From Thermostichus vulcanus str. 'Rupite' (GTDB taxonomy: Bacteria; Cyanobacteriota; Cyanobacteriia; Thermostichales; Thermostichaceae), in the NCBI RefSeq assembly GCF_022848905.1, contig NZ_JAFIRA010000036.1:1-42374 (forward strand): a DNA stretch of 42,374 bases, written 5' to 3'. The position numbers and the translations under genes were made by a program. Under the pieces are notes generated by a model. The model was not told the DNA's origin and made no database searches. It saw only the letters and a list, made by a program, of their open reading frames with translations. Below are positions 1-9,548 of the stretch, piece by piece. How positions within the stretch are numbered: position 1 is the stretch's first letter; each line of letters opens with the position of its first letter.

Positions 1-271
1 TTTGGTTGTTGACCTCTGGCCAGAACACTTTGAAGTGCTTGACCCGCTGGCCGGCTTTCCCCTTCAGGACACGAATCACCTGGTTGGAGAGGGCCGACTT
101 GAGTGGTGTCACCACTTTGGCGGTTGTTAATGCTTTTCGTTCCTTCGGACTGATGCGGAGCAGTTCGTTTGCCAGTTCGGTTGTCGCACAAACCGTCTGG
201 GCAAACATCTCTGCTTTGACCGCATTGAGGTCAAGAAACTTGAGCTTGAGTGTGGTGGTGACCCGTTTCAT
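1..271 (-). CDS. tnpB: RNA-guided nuclease TnpB, N-terminal part (runs off the window)
   Basis: The ATG complement is at 269-271 and the reading frame stays open to base 1. The first 90 residues match those of the complete TnpB encoded at 12207-13403, except for Ala in place of Asn in the MFAQTV/MFNQTV segment. TnpB proteins are RuvC-fold nucleases guided by an RNA made from the right end of their own element. Only the N-terminal domain is visible here, so catalytic residues and activity cannot be judged. The closeness to the other copy suggests recent movement or gene conversion. Confidence 0.8.
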   Translation of the reverse strand, partial: MKRVTTTLKLKFLDLNAVKAEMFAQTVCATTELANELLRISPKERKALTTAKVVTPLKSALSNQVIRVLKGKAGQRVKHFKVFWPEVNNQ

Positions 272-366
272 GGGGACTATTGTATGTACTATTTCTGTTG
301 CTGAATAAATTCAGCCTGTGCGCTTATATCCCCCGGTTAGAAACCGGGGGCTTTACGCTGCTTTTC
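1..366 (-). mobile_element. IS200/IS605-type element with tnpB, partial (left end inside window)
   Basis: The stretch is almost identical to 13133-13498 of the second copy at a constant offset of 13132, with only a handful of substitutions. Read on the minus strand, the element starts right after a TTAC at 367-370. It carries a G/C hairpin (331-351), then the perfect inverted repeat GCTGAAT-AA-ATTCAGC (about 299-314), then the tnpB start. The other end lies outside the window. There is no tnpA between the left end and tnpB, so this is a tnpB-only element. Confidence 0.85.
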
Positions 367-551
367 GTAAAGTGGCGGTCGCTCTCACAGCCTCAGATCA
401 CACAGCACCCTCCTATAGGGATCCACTTGAGTGGTTTGCAGATATGCAGGGGCCAAGAAGGGATGGAATGGCTATAACCTGTAACAACAGAGGCATTCAA
501 AATCTTCAACTGAGGCCCAGCGTTCTACCGGCGCAAAGTGAGCAATTGGCC

Positions 552-1382
552 ATGAGCAGCAACTGGGACAACTTCCGCAAAAACCTAGGGGAGTGGCATG
601 GATCCTTTACCAGCGTCATGCCGACAGGGGAGCTAGGCCCTTCTGTGCCCTCTATCCTGGTGCTGGAAGATGTGGAAGGGGGGCGGCGGGTGCGCTTTCA
701 GCTGCGGCGGTTTGCCCAAGGACTGGATGCGCCCCCCACCAGTCAATTGGAGCAGGAATACAGCAGCATTGGCCACCTGAATGTCTTTTTTCCCAACGGG
801 ACTTTTTCTAAGGGATCCCTGCAGGTGGCTCCTTTTGCCGAGTTTGGGGCAGAGTATGGTTTTGTGCAGGGCAATCGCCGCCTACGGTTTGTCCAACTCT
901 ATGACAAAGACCAGCACTTGCAGTCCATGACGCTGATCCGGGAGTTTCGCGCTGGCACTGATGCCCAGGAGCAACCGCCGCTGACGGTGGAGCAGCTGTT
1001 AGGAGAATGGCAGGGCACTGCTTACACTGTCTATGCCGATGGGCGACCTTCTACGGAAGTGACAACCCACCTGCGCATCCAGCAGGAGGGGAACCAGCTT
1101 TTCTACCACGCTGCCTGGGCAGGGCAAGAGCTGCAAGGTACAGCGGTTATCGACGGGTGCTGCCTACACTTCCAGGACACAGACCCGCCTAAGCAGTTGC
1201 TCTTGTTACCCGATGGCACCTCCAGCCTGACACCGTTGCAGATCTCCTTCCGCCACCCCTTCTCAGTCGAAGTAGGCTGGCTGTGGGCCAAAGGACGGCG
1301 GCAGCGTGTCATCCGTTCCTACGGAGAGCGGGGGGAATGGGTGAGCGCCACCCTAGTGGTGGAGTCCTGCCTGCATCCGTAG
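552..1382 (+). CDS. DUF3598 family protein
   Basis: The 276-residue product starts MSSNWDNFRKNLGEWHGSF and has a second similar block starting LLGEWQGTAYTVYADG near residue 150. This two-lobed, beta-rich pattern is that of the DUF3598 family, found in cyanobacteria and plastid lineages and with no agreed function. It has no signal peptide or membrane segment. The frame is open upstream to 318, but that part overlaps the insertion-sequence end and does not look like protein, so ATG 552 is preferred. The stop at 1380-1382 lies just before the glycosyltransferase, suggesting co-transcription. The IS end 185 bp upstream may have displaced the native promoter. Confidence 0.75.
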   Translation: MSSNWDNFRKNLGEWHGSFTSVMPTGELGPSVPSILVLEDVEGGRRVRFQLRRFAQGLDAPPTSQLEQEYSSIGHLNVFFPNGTFSKGSLQVAPFAEFGAEYGFVQGNRRLRFVQLYDKDQHLQSMTLIREFRAGTDAQEQPPLTVEQLLGEWQGTAYTVYADGRPSTEVTTHLRIQQEGNQLFYHAAWAGQELQGTAVIDGCCLHFQDTDPPKQLLLLPDGTSSLTPLQISFRHPFSVEVGWLWAKGRRQRVIRSYGERGEWVSATLVVESCLHP

Positions 1383-1411
1383 AAATGGAACCCAAATCTC
1401 CATCTCCCTGC

Positions 1412-2521
1412 ATGACTCAGCCACGTCGCTATCTGTTCCTTTCTACCCCTGTTGGGCCTCTGGGATCCGGGGCGGGGGGTGGGGTGGAACTGAATCTTGC
1501 CAATTTAACTCGCACTTTGATGGCCAGGGGGTACCAGATGCGGGTGTTGGCGCCGCAGGGATCCTGCATTGCCGGCTTGCCACCGACTGTGATTGAACCA
1601 GTGGCAGGTTTACCCCCTCGGTATGCCCAAAGCCAAAGGCGGGATGCGCCGGTGCAGATTGATACCCCCTCGCTGTTGGCCCATCTCTGGCAACGGGCGG
1701 CCCAAATGCAGGATGATTTTGACCTGATTGTGAACTGGAGCTACGACTGGCTCTCCTTTTATCTGACGGATTTTTTCCGTACCCCCGTCGCCCACATCAT
1801 CAGCATGGGATCCCTTAATAACGCTGTGGATCAAGCTCTAGAACACATTGCCCAAACCTACCCCGATCGGCTGGCGGTGCATTCCCGTGCCCAGGGGCAA
1901 ACCTTTGCCTTTGCTCAGGCGGGGATGCTAGAGGGCCGGGATCCCTTTGTCTATTTGCCGTGCGGGGTGGATCTACAGCAGTATGACTTTGTCCCCCACG
2001 GCAAGGGATCCCTGGCTTGGGTGGGCCGCATTGCCCCGGAGAAAGGCTTGGAAGATTGTGCCGCCCTCTCGGAAAAGACCGGGATCCCGGTGGTGATCTT
2101 GGGCCATCTCCAGGATCCGGCCTATTGGCAGCAAATCCAGGCTAACTATCCCCAAGCGCAACTGGATTACCGCGGGTTTTTGCCCACCCGCCACATGCAG
2201 CAAATCTTGGGCCAGTGCTCGGCTTTGGTCATGACCCCCAAGTGGATCGAAGCCTTTGGTATGGTGGCGGTAGAAGCCTTAGCCTGTGGCGTACCTGTAA
2301 TCACCTATCGCCGTGGCGGGCCGGCAGAAATTGTCAGGGATGGCGAAACCGGCTGGGTGGTGGATCCCGATGATGTGCCGGCTCTCGTCGATGCTGTGGG
2401 TCGCCTGGATCGCATCGACAGGCACCACTGCCGCCAACGGGCTGAGCAGCACTATTCTCTGAACGTGATGGCGGAACGGTTTCTGGCCTGGGATAGGCAA
2501 ATTTGCAGGGATCCCGTTTAG
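1412..2521 (+). CDS. Glycosyltransferase family 4, probable UDP-glucose:tetrahydrobiopterin glucosyltransferase
   Basis: The 369-residue product opens with RRYLFLSTPVGPLGSGAGGG, the glycine-rich N-terminal signature of cyanobacterial pteridine glucosyltransferases, followed by VELNLANLTR. The C-terminal half has the GT4 donor-site motif with two glutamates seven residues apart (WIEAFGMVAVEAL) and then ACGVPVI. The family transfers glucose from UDP-glucose to tetrahydrobiopterin in the cytoplasm, giving the glycosylated pterin typical of cyanobacteria. The same frame has an in-frame ATG at 1385, three bases after the preceding stop. ATG 1412 is chosen because homology begins just after it. Other GT4 acceptors cannot be excluded. 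Confidence 0.75.
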   Translation: MTQPRRYLFLSTPVGPLGSGAGGGVELNLANLTRTLMARGYQMRVLAPQGSCIAGLPPTVIEPVAGLPPRYAQSQRRDAPVQIDTPSLLAHLWQRAAQMQDDFDLIVNWSYDWLSFYLTDFFRTPVAHIISMGSLNNAVDQALEHIAQTYPDRLAVHSRAQGQTFAFAQAGMLEGRDPFVYLPCGVDLQQYDFVPHGKGSLAWVGRIAPEKGLEDCAALSEKTGIPVVILGHLQDPAYWQQIQANYPQAQLDYRGFLPTRHMQQILGQCSALVMTPKWIEAFGMVAVEALACGVPVITYRRGGPAEIVRDGETGWVVDPDDVPALVDAVGRLDRIDRHHCRQRAEQHYSLNVMAERFLAWDRQICRDPV

Positions 2522-2569
2522 CTGTTTGGCCTCAGTTTGGGGTGGTCATGCCCCCCTCCGGGTTGTCTG

Positions 2570-2635
2570 TAGGACGAGAGGCGTTGGCGCAGCCTGTTGG
2601 AGACAGACGCGCTAGCGTATGGCGCAAAGGGCTGT
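2570..2635. repeat. Cyanobacterial-type interspersed palindromic repeat
   Basis: The gap between the glycosyltransferase and the convergent transaldolase holds a run of GCG-rich mini-palindromes: GGCGTTGGCGC, CTGT-TGGAG-ACAG and ACGCGCTAGCGT. This style of small interspersed repeat is common in filamentous and some unicellular cyanobacteria. No coding potential is seen. It could form structured RNA at the 3' ends of both flanking genes. Confidence 0.4.
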
Positions 2636-2644
2636 ACTTCCTAC

Positions 2645-3823
2645 TTATCTTTTTAAGTAGACGGCTGCCCCTAACCCTACCAACATCTCTTCAGGGGTGA
2701 TTTTGCCGTCCTGATTGGCATCAAGGGCATCAAACACGCGATCTGCTCCCATCCATTCCTCGCGGGTGATGAAGCCATCTCCATCTAGGTCATAGACGCG
2801 AAATACATCCTGGGCAGCGTGGGTGACGATTTCTCTGTTGCCCTCTAGCTTGTGTAGCCGTTCGGTGAGCAGGTTCTCCAGAGCAACCAACGCTTTGGAA
2901 AAGCCCTGGATCCCTTCTTCCAGTTTTTCGGCAGCCATGCGATTTTCGCTATGCATTTGATCGAAGGTTGCCTTGTCGATCACCAGACGGGGAATATCCA
3001 AACTTCGGGCTTTTTCCGGATCCAGTTTGCGCACTAACTCCCCTTCGGTATTTTGTAGCTCTGTCAGTAGGGCAGGGGAAATGGTGAGCAGATCGCAACC
3101 GGCCAACTCTATGATTTCACCGATGTTGCGGAAGCTGGCCCCCATCACCTCCGTTTGGAAACCAAATTTGCGGAAGTAGTTGTAGATCTGCGTAACGGAG
3201 AGCACACCCGGATCCTCGGCAGGCGGATAGCTCTCCCTGCCGGTATTTTTCTTGTACCAGTCCAAAATTCGGCCCACGAAGGGTGAAATCAGCTTAACGC
3301 CTGCTTCTGCACAAGCAATGGCTTGGTGCAGCCCAAACAACAGGGTAAGGTTGCAGTGGATCCCTTCTTTTTCGAGGATCTCGGCAGCCCGAATCCCTTC
3401 CCAGGTGGAGGCGATCTTAATCAAAACTCGACTGGGATCCGCTCCAGCAGCTTTGTACTGCTCGATGAGATAGCGGGCTTTGGCCACAGTGGCTTCGGTG
3501 TCGTAGGAGAGGCGGGCATCGACTTCTGTGGAGACTCGCCCGGGAATAATGGACAAGATGCGTAAACCAAAGGCAACCGCCAATTGATCGATGGCGCGGG
3601 AGACCACCGTTTGCGCTTCAGCTTGGGATCCCACTTCCTGACGGGCTTTGAGCAAGGTTTCATCCACGATGCTCTGATACTGAGGCATTTGGGCTGCAGC
3701 CGTGATCAGAGAGGGGTTGGTGGTGGCATCCCGTGGCTTAAAACTCTCGATGGCGTTGATATCGCCTGTATCGGCGACCACGACAGTCATCTGCCGCAAC
3801 TGCTCCAGTAAGCTCTTGCTCAT
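2645..3823 (-). CDS. tal: Transaldolase with C-terminal EF-hand pair
   Basis: The 392-residue product opens [20 protein letters not shown] and shows the TalB-type barrel motifs DATTNPSL (near residue 32), VLIKIAST with the Schiff-base lysine (near 136) and NLTLLF. It moves a dihydroxyacetone unit between sugar phosphates in the pentose phosphate pathway. The last 60 residues are an addition of about the usual cyanobacterial size: two EF-hand loops, [12 protein letters not shown] (about 345-356) and [12 protein letters not shown] (about 368-379), both with good calcium-ligand spacing. Calcium control of this enzyme is inferred, not shown. The start ATG is preceded by AGGAGCCGGAC on the minus strand, a good ribosome site. 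The gene is convergent with the glycosyltransferase. Confidence 0.93.
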   Translation of the reverse strand: MSKSLLEQLRQMTVVVADTGDINAIESFKPRDATTNPSLITAAAQMPQYQSIVDETLLKARQEVGSQAEAQTVVSRAIDQLAVAFGLRILSIIPGRVSTEVDARLSYDTEATVAKARYLIEQYKAAGADPSRVLIKIASTWEGIRAAEILEKEGIHCNLTLLFGLHQAIACAEAGVKLISPFVGRILDWYKKNTGRESYPPAEDPGVLSVTQIYNYFRKFGFQTEVMGASFRNIGEIIELAGCDLLTISPALLTELQNTEGELVRKLDPEKARSLDIPRLVIDKATFDQMHSENRMAAEKLEEGIQGFSKALVALENLLTERLHKLEGNREIVTHAAQDVFRVYDLDGDGFITREEWMGADRVFDALDANQDGKITPEEMLVGLGAAVYLKR

Positions 3824-4208
3824 GTCCGGCTCCTTGGGATTGCGCTACGCGCCACTTTGGCGACCTTAATTCAGTTCTACTCCTTTTCGTCAGGGATCCC
3901 GGCAGACGTGAGATTGTCTTAATTGTCTGGATAGGTTGGAGGGTCTAGGGTAAGTTTTTTGACGCTTTGCCGCAATAAACCTAACCCCAAGCCACCATTC
4001 TCTAGGCTTCCGGTTGGCAGGGATCCCGTTTGTCGTGTAGAAATGTGAAGGATTGCTTAAATCAAGCCCCTGAAAGGTTCACAAAATCAACCGTCAGAGT
4101 TTGAACCATTTGCCCAGGGGAGTAGTCAAACCCAATAGGTTTGCCGTTTTTGTGGATCTGGGTTCCTGACACGGGCAATGATCGTCAGCAAGTCGGTGGT
4201 GAGTGGCG
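3824..4208. other. Intergenic region between divergent transaldolase and efflux genes
   Basis: The 385 bp should hold the divergent promoters of the transaldolase and the efflux operon. It contains two GGGATCCC palindromes (about 3895 and 4020). No RNA gene, repeat array or convincing open frame is seen. Confidence 0.5.
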
Positions 4209-5495
4209 ATGCGGTATTCTCAAACCCCCAAGGGCTCCGGGCTACGCAGTTTAGCCAGCGGGATCGGTCGAGCTTGTGCCACGGGCCTGTTGTGGGTGGT
4301 GTTGCAGCCGAATTGGGCTTTGGCTCAGCGTCCGGTGGGAGGTCAGGGGGGAGCCGCTCGCCCTGTATCGGTGGATGTGGCGATGGCTCAAGCGGGATCC
4401 CTGAGTGCTGATTTTCGCTACACCGGCACCACTCAGCCCCTGCGACAAGCGACGCTGCGGACTCGCACGGAAGGGCTGCTGTTGGAGTTATCGGTGGATG
4501 TCGGGGATCCCGTCACCCAGGGGCAAGTCCTGGGGCAATTGGATCCCACCCTGTTGCAAGCCGCCTTGATCCAGGCCCAAGCTCAGCTAGCCAGCCAAGA
4601 ATCGCAGGTGGCCCAAGCCCAGGCGCAACTGAGTAGTGCCCGCACCCAGGTGGAGCAGGCCCGCGTCAATTGGATGCAACAACAGGCGGATGCCGAACGA
4701 CTGGGGCAACTGGCCAGCGAAGGAGCTGTCTCAGCCCAACAGGCGGAACAAGCCCGCACTGCCGCCAACACTGCCGAACAAGCGCTGCGTTCTGCCGAGG
4801 AACAGGTGCGTACCCAAGAACAAGCGGTGATCGCGGCCCAGCGCCAGGTGGAAGCGCAGGGATCCTTGGTGGCCCAAGCCCAAGAACGACTTTCTTATAC
4901 CCAACTGCTGGCTCCCCTGAGTGGGGTGGTCTTGGCGCGGCAGGCGGATCCAGGTACCTTTTTGAACTCCGGGGCTGATGTGCTGACGGTGGCAGATTTT
5001 AGCCAGGTCAGAGTCGAGTTTCTCCTTTCCGAGTTGGAACTGGGTCGGGTGCAGCCGGGACAAGCGATTCAAGTGGAGTTGGATGCCTTTCCCGGTCAAC
5101 GTTTTTCCGGCCAGATTACCCGCATTTCCCCAGCGGCAGATCCGCAAGCGCGTTTGGTGCCGATCGAGGTGGTGATCCCCAATCCAAGTGGGCGAATCGG
5201 CAGTGGCCTCTTGGCGCGGGTGCAGTTGAGCCTGGCGGAAGATCAGCCGGTGATCGTGCCCGAAAGTGCGATTCAGCAACACCAGGGATCCCCTGTGGTG
5301 TTTGGGGTGGAACGACAAGGGGAGTCGGTACGGGTGATAGCCCGTCCGGTGCAACTGGGAGAACGGCGGGATGGCCAGGTAGAGGTTTTATCGGGGTTGG
5401 AGGTGGGGGATCCCTTTGTGGTGCGCAGCTCTGCCCCTCTGCAGGATGGCCAAGAAGTACAGCTGAGTGTGATCTCTGAAATGCAAGGGAGCTAA
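4209..5495 (+). CDS. RND efflux periplasmic adaptor (membrane fusion protein, HlyD/AcrA type)
   Basis: The product is about 428 residues. A signal-type hydrophobic stretch (ATGLLWVVLQPNWALAQ) ends near residue 40. A lipoyl/beta-barrel half follows (LRTRTEGLLLELSVDVGDPV), then a long Ala/Gln-rich alpha-helical hairpin (about residues 115-215). The second lipoyl half (APLSGVVLARQADPG) and the barrel and membrane-proximal domains complete the chain. It bridges the inner-membrane pump encoded next to an outer-membrane channel. The start could be GTG 4203 or ATG 4209, which differ by two codons. Three bases separate its stop from the pump gene. No TolC-type gene lies in the window. Confidence 0.88.
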   Translation: MRYSQTPKGSGLRSLASGIGRACATGLLWVVLQPNWALAQRPVGGQGGAARPVSVDVAMAQAGSLSADFRYTGTTQPLRQATLRTRTEGLLLELSVDVGDPVTQGQVLGQLDPTLLQAALIQAQAQLASQESQVAQAQAQLSSARTQVEQARVNWMQQQADAERLGQLASEGAVSAQQAEQARTAANTAEQALRSAEEQVRTQEQAVIAAQRQVEAQGSLVAQAQERLSYTQLLAPLSGVVLARQADPGTFLNSGADVLTVADFSQVRVEFLLSELELGRVQPGQAIQVELDAFPGQRFSGQITRISPAADPQARLVPIEVVIPNPSGRIGSGLLARVQLSLAEDQPVIVPESAIQQHQGSPVVFGVERQGESVRVIARPVQLGERRDGQVEVLSGLEVGDPFVVRSSAPLQDGQEVQLSVISEMQGS

Positions 5496-5498
5496 ACC

Positions 5499-8400
5499 AT
5501 GGTTCAACCCAGAGGCGGGCTAAGCGTGAGTGGGCTGGCCATTCGCCGCCACATTGGCACCCTGATGTTGGCTTCGGCGGTGATCGTCATGGGCTTCTAC
5601 TTTGTCACCCGCTTGCCGGTGGATCTGCTGCCTTCGATTGTTTATCCTCGCATTGGGGTGCGGGTAGATGTAGCCGGAGTAACACCCGAGGTGGCGATTG
5701 ACGAGATTACCCGCCCTTTAGAAGAATCTCTCGCCACGGTGGAAGGTGTGGAACAGATCTACTCCACCACCCGCGAAGGGCAGGTACGGGTCGATCTGTA
5801 CTTTGCCCCAGGAGGCAACATCGATCAAGCCTTGAACGACACCACAGCGGCGGTGAACCGAGCCAGGGGGCGACTCCCGGATGAAGTTTCCGCTCCGACG
5901 GTCTTTAAGTTTGATCCTTCTCAGTTGCCCGTTTACGAGTTTGCCCTGAACTCACCCGGCTTGTCAGGGGTGGAGCTGCGCCGCTTTGCGGAGGAAGAAT
6001 TGGCCCGCGATCTGGGAGTGGTGCCGGGGGTCGCCACAGTGGATGTGGCCGGAGGCATTACCGAAGAAGTGCAGGTGGATTTGGATCTGGAGCGGATGCA
6101 AGCCTTGGGGCTGGGCCTGACGGATGTGTTGAGCCAGGTACAAGCCCGTAACCAAGATATTTCCGGGGGACGTATCCGGGGGGAAGTCTTTGAATCTTTA
6201 ACCCGTACAGTAGGACGGTTTCGTAGCCCAGAAGACATTCAGGCTTTGCGCTTCAATACCCCCAATGGCGCGACCGTCCGCTTAACGGATTTTGCCACCG
6301 TGGCGGTGCGTCCTGCTGCCGAAGGGGTACGGGTGACCCTAAATGGGGAGCCGGCAGTGCGTTTGAGTATTCAAAAACAACCGGATGCCAACACGATTAC
6401 GGTGGTAGAAGGGATCCGTCGTCGCCTCGACCAACTGCGGGCTACGGGTATTATTCCCCCTGAGATGACCCTCACCCCCACCAGTGATGAATCCCGCTTT
6501 ATTCGCAGCTCCATTCAAAATGTGGCCACTGCCGGCCTGAGCGGGGCAGCCTTGGCGGGGATTGCGGTGCTGCTGTTTTTGGGATCCCTGCGACAAACCC
6601 TCATCGTGGTGATCGCCATTCCCCTGGCTACTCTAACGGCGATTGTGCTGATGGGCCTGTTTGGTCTCTCCATCAACATCATCAGTCTAGGGGGCTTGGC
6701 CCTCGGAGTGGGGATCGTGGTGGATAACGCCATTGTGATGTTGGAAAACATTGCAAAAGGGGTGGAAGGGATCCCGCGGGAGAACGGCAACGCCCAGTGG
6801 TTTGAACAACGGGTGATCGATCAGGCGGAGCAGAGCAGCCGCCAGCTGGAGTCGGCCCTGTTGGCTTCTACGGCCACCAACTTGGTGTCGGTCTTACCCT
6901 TTTTGCTGATTGGCGGCTTTGTGTCTTTGATCTTTAACGAGTTGATCCTGACCATCAGTTTTGCAGTGGCCGGATCCCTGGTGGTGGGCTTGACGGTGGT
7001 GCCGATGCTCACCTCTCGTCTGCTCACGATTCGCCGCAGCAGTGGATTGAAACAATTCGGGTTGTGGCAATGGTTTGAGCAGGGGGTAATCGGGGGGACT
7101 TATGCCTATCAACGGTTGCTGGGTCGCTTGTTGTTGCGACCTGGGTTGTTGGTCCTGGTTGCTTTCCTGCTCTTAGGAGGTGGCAGCTATTGGATGGCCG
7201 GGCAACTGAATCAGGAGCTTCTGCCCCGCATCAGCACCGGCCAGGTGAACCTGTTCGCCAACTTTGCTCCTGGCACCACCCTGGAGACCAACCGCCGCAT
7301 CATGCAGGAGGTGGATCGCATCCTGTTGGAGCAACCGGAGGTGGAGTACGTCTTCACCACAGCGGGGGGATCCGCTTTTGGGGGCAGCACTTTTGAAAAT
7401 CCGCTGCGGGGTACCAGCAACATCACCCTCAAACCAGGGACTGAGGTGGGCCCAGTTGTGGATCGGCTCAATGGGCTAATGAACCGGCTTAATTTGGTGG
7501 GATCCCGGATTCGAGTTTCCCCCGGCAGTGTACGCGGTCTGTCCACCCGCAATTCGGCGGTGAATGCCGAGGTGGATGTGGTGTTGCAGGGGGAGGATAC
7601 GGAAGCCTTGCAACAGGCCAGTCGCATGGCACTGCAGGCTTTGGATGAACAGGCGACCCTCTCTACGTTCCGCCCCGATGCGGATGACAACCAGCCGGAG
7701 GTGCAAATCTGGCCGGATTGGGAACGGGCTACCCCGCTGCGCCTGAGCACCCAAGATATGGGTCGGGTGGTGCAAACGGCGGTACAAGGTTCCGTGCCCA
7801 CCCAGTTGCAACTGGGAAACCGCCTCATGGATGTACGGGTACAGTTGGGATCCGGCGGCATTACCCAACCCTCGCAACTGGAGCGATTGCCCCTGTTTGT
7901 ACAAAACGGTCAGCCGGTGCGTTTGGGGGATGTAGCCCGGTTGCAAAGGGCGGAAGCACCGGGAGAAATTCGCCGCATCAACCAACGGCAGGTGGCGATC
8001 TTGAATGGCAGCCTCACCGCTGGGGCCACCCAAAGTGCCGCGATCGCCGAAGTGGATGAGATTCTATCGGGGTTGGAATGGCCGGCTGGGGTGACTCGCT
8101 TGCCCAGTGAAGCCCTGGCCACCAACCGGGAGCTGCGCAACAATTTGCTCCTGCTCGGATCCCTGGCGGCTTTTCTGGTGTTTGTGGTGATGGCGGTGCA
8201 ATACAACTCCCTCATCGACCCCCTAGTGATCATGCTGACGGTGCCCTTAGCCCTTTCCGGGGGCATTTTGGGCTTGTTGATCACCAACACCTCCGTTGGG
8301 GCCACTGTGCTGGTGGGGGCGGTGCTACTGGTGGGGATCGTGGTCAACAACGCCATTTTGATGGTGGAGCTGGCCAACCAACTGCGGGAGGAGCAGGGCC

Positions 8401-8705
8401 TCGATTATCGCAGTGCCATTCTGAATGCCGCCCCACAACGCCTGCGCCCGATTTTGATGACGACGGTGACAACGGTGCTGGGTCTGTTCCCTTTGGCTTT
8501 GGGCTTGGGAGAGGGATCCGAGTTGCTACAACCGCTGGGGGTGGTGGTGTTTTCCGGCCTGTCGCTGGCGACGCTGCTAACGCTGTTCGTGATCCCCTGC
8601 TTCTATGTCCTTCTGCATGGCATGGGGAGAAAAACCAAACCTCCAACCTTCCCCGACCTACCCACCCTGGAATCCCCGGCTTTGCCCCTAACCCGACACC
8701 AGTAG
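5499..8705 (+). CDS. RND efflux pump, inner-membrane subunit (AcrB/HAE-type)
   Basis: The product is 1068 residues, standard for the family, with two homologous halves. Each half has one leading membrane helix (LMLASAVIVMGFYF in the first), a large periplasmic porter domain and a cluster of membrane helices. In TM4 the relay segment reads GIVVDNAIVML, keeping the first of the two AcrB aspartates and replacing the second by Asn. In TM10 the segment is GIVVNNAILMVE, with Asn where AcrB has the relay lysine. This variant is common in HAE-type pumps outside the classical drug exporters. The ribosome site AGGGAG sits inside the end of the adaptor gene, so the two are translated as a unit. The substrate is unknown. 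Confidence 0.92.
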   Translation: MVQPRGGLSVSGLAIRRHIGTLMLASAVIVMGFYFVTRLPVDLLPSIVYPRIGVRVDVAGVTPEVAIDEITRPLEESLATVEGVEQIYSTTREGQVRVDLYFAPGGNIDQALNDTTAAVNRARGRLPDEVSAPTVFKFDPSQLPVYEFALNSPGLSGVELRRFAEEELARDLGVVPGVATVDVAGGITEEVQVDLDLERMQALGLGLTDVLSQVQARNQDISGGRIRGEVFESLTRTVGRFRSPEDIQALRFNTPNGATVRLTDFATVAVRPAAEGVRVTLNGEPAVRLSIQKQPDANTITVVEGIRRRLDQLRATGIIPPEMTLTPTSDESRFIRSSIQNVATAGLSGAALAGIAVLLFLGSLRQTLIVVIAIPLATLTAIVLMGLFGLSINIISLGGLALGVGIVVDNAIVMLENIAKGVEGIPRENGNAQWFEQRVIDQAEQSSRQLESALLASTATNLVSVLPFLLIGGFVSLIFNELILTISFAVAGSLVVGLTVVPMLTSRLLTIRRSSGLKQFGLWQWFEQGVIGGTYAYQRLLGRLLLRPGLLVLVAFLLLGGGSYWMAGQLNQELLPRISTGQVNLFANFAPGTTLETNRRIMQEVDRILLEQPEVEYVFTTAGGSAFGGSTFENPLRGTSNITLKPGTEVGPVVDRLNGLMNRLNLVGSRIRVSPGSVRGLSTRNSAVNAEVDVVLQGEDTEALQQASRMALQALDEQATLSTFRPDADDNQPEVQIWPDWERATPLRLSTQDMGRVVQTAVQGSVPTQLQLGNRLMDVRVQLGSGGITQPSQLERLPLFVQNGQPVRLGDVARLQRAEAPGEIRRINQRQVAILNGSLTAGATQSAAIAEVDEILSGLEWPAGVTRLPSEALATNRELRNNLLLLGSLAAFLVFVVMAVQYNSLIDPLVIMLTVPLALSGGILGLLITNTSVGATVLVGAVLLVGIVVNNAILMVELANQLREEQGLDYRSAILNAAPQRLRPILMTTVTTVLGLFPLALGLGEGSELLQPLGVVVFSGLSLATLLTLFVIPCFYVLLHGMGRKTKPPTFPDLPTLESPALPLTRHQ

Positions 8706-8715
8706 CCGCTTTTGC

Positions 8716-9084
8716 TCACCCCACTTTGGGATTGCGCACCAGGCTTAACCCTTGGGCAAGCGGCTGAGCTTGGGTTTCTAAGGACTCCGTCCCGCTGTCG
8801 CTTAAGCGCTGCGTAGCAACAACGCGAGCGGTTGGGTCTGGCACCAAGCGCAGCGGGGATCCAAAGTGGCCAATGGCAACGGTGTTGTTGAGGGTTTCGA
8901 TCTGGCGGATGGATCCCTGACGTAAGCAACGATGCAGGCGGCGCAGCAAGAACAGGTCGGCTTCGGAGCACTCATCTTTGAACAGCATCACATTCAGCTC
9001 GTGTTCCTGAGCGGAGGTGAGCAGCCCGGTCATCATGGCGGATTGAATGATTTGCTGCACAGTCATGGTCTTAGCCTCATTCAT
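8716..9084 (-). CDS. Small cyanobacterial protein of unknown function
   Basis: The 122-residue product begins MNEAKTMTVQQIIQSAMMTG and then LLTSAQEHELNVMLF. The pattern resembles short helical cyanobacterial proteins with a tandem helix-turn arrangement, none with a known function. A clear ribosome site (AGGAAG) precedes the ATG. The C-terminal third is likely altered: codons around 8780-8805 come from a GGAC-TCC-GTCC hairpin repeat, giving the segment SDSGTESLETQ. The gene ends ten bases from the convergent pump gene. Confidence 0.6.
   Translation of the reverse strand: MNEAKTMTVQQIIQSAMMTGLLTSAQEHELNVMLFKDECSEADLFLLRRLHRCLRQGSIRQIETLNNTVAIGHFGSPLRLVPDPTARVVATQRLSDSGTESLETQAQPLAQGLSLVRNPKVG
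8780..8806 (+). repeat. Double-hairpin repeat copy (GGAC-TCC-GTCC type)
   Basis: The first hairpin (8782-8792) has the invariant TCC loop. The second part, CGCTGTCGCTTAAGCG, is a decayed form of the usual CGC-N4-GCG. It lies inside the coding sequence of the small protein on the minus strand, near its C-terminus. Confidence 0.6.
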
Positions 9085-9548
9085 AGTTTCTTCCTGTATT
9101 TATTCTCGACAAATCGCCCGCTTATTTACTCCGCTGAATAGCGGATCGGATGTACGCACTTTGCCTATCTTTTCTACGCTCCGTGGAGAGTAGTTTTTGA
9201 GGTATAAATCGGTGCTTTTTTGGGCTGGGGGCCAGTGGCTTGATTTCTAGATTCCTTGCTTTATAAGGGTTTCCGAAGCTGTTGCGGAATGGATAAGCGA
9301 TTTAGCGTAGAGGGATCCGACATTTACCGCAGTGTGAAATTAGACCCATAAATTTGTTATTTGAACCTACAAAAGAGCTGATCATTCCATGTTTTCCGAG
9401 CTGTTGTTTGAGGTTGTTGACTTACATCTGTGGCGGTACGGAACTAGGAAGCAATTTCCATCACCGACAAATGGCGTAGAGATACCTGAGATTTTGCGCA
9501 GAACGGCGCTGTGTTAGGGTGAGGCCGTCCTGTTTTTTACGGTTGCTT
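9085..9548. other. Intergenic region upstream of the Coa1-like gene
   Basis: This 464-bp stretch is lower in G+C than its neighbours. It separates two divergent small genes and presumably holds their promoters. One GGGATCC-type palindrome lies at about 9312. A 42-codon frame (9389-9517) is open but has no ribosome site or recognisable sequence. No RNA gene is evident. Confidence 0.4.

Noticed and set aside
318-551. Upstream extension of the DUF3598 gene
   Set aside because: The extension overlaps the insertion-sequence end and reads as low-quality protein; family homology starts at 552.
2641-2660. Hairpin CTACTTA/TAAGTAG at the transaldolase stop as a terminator
   Set aside because: On the minus strand no T-run follows, so a terminator is not supported.
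9389-9517. A 42-codon open frame upstream of the Coa1-like gene
   Set aside because: It has no ribosome site, no recognisable sequence and lies in A/T-rich intergenic DNA.
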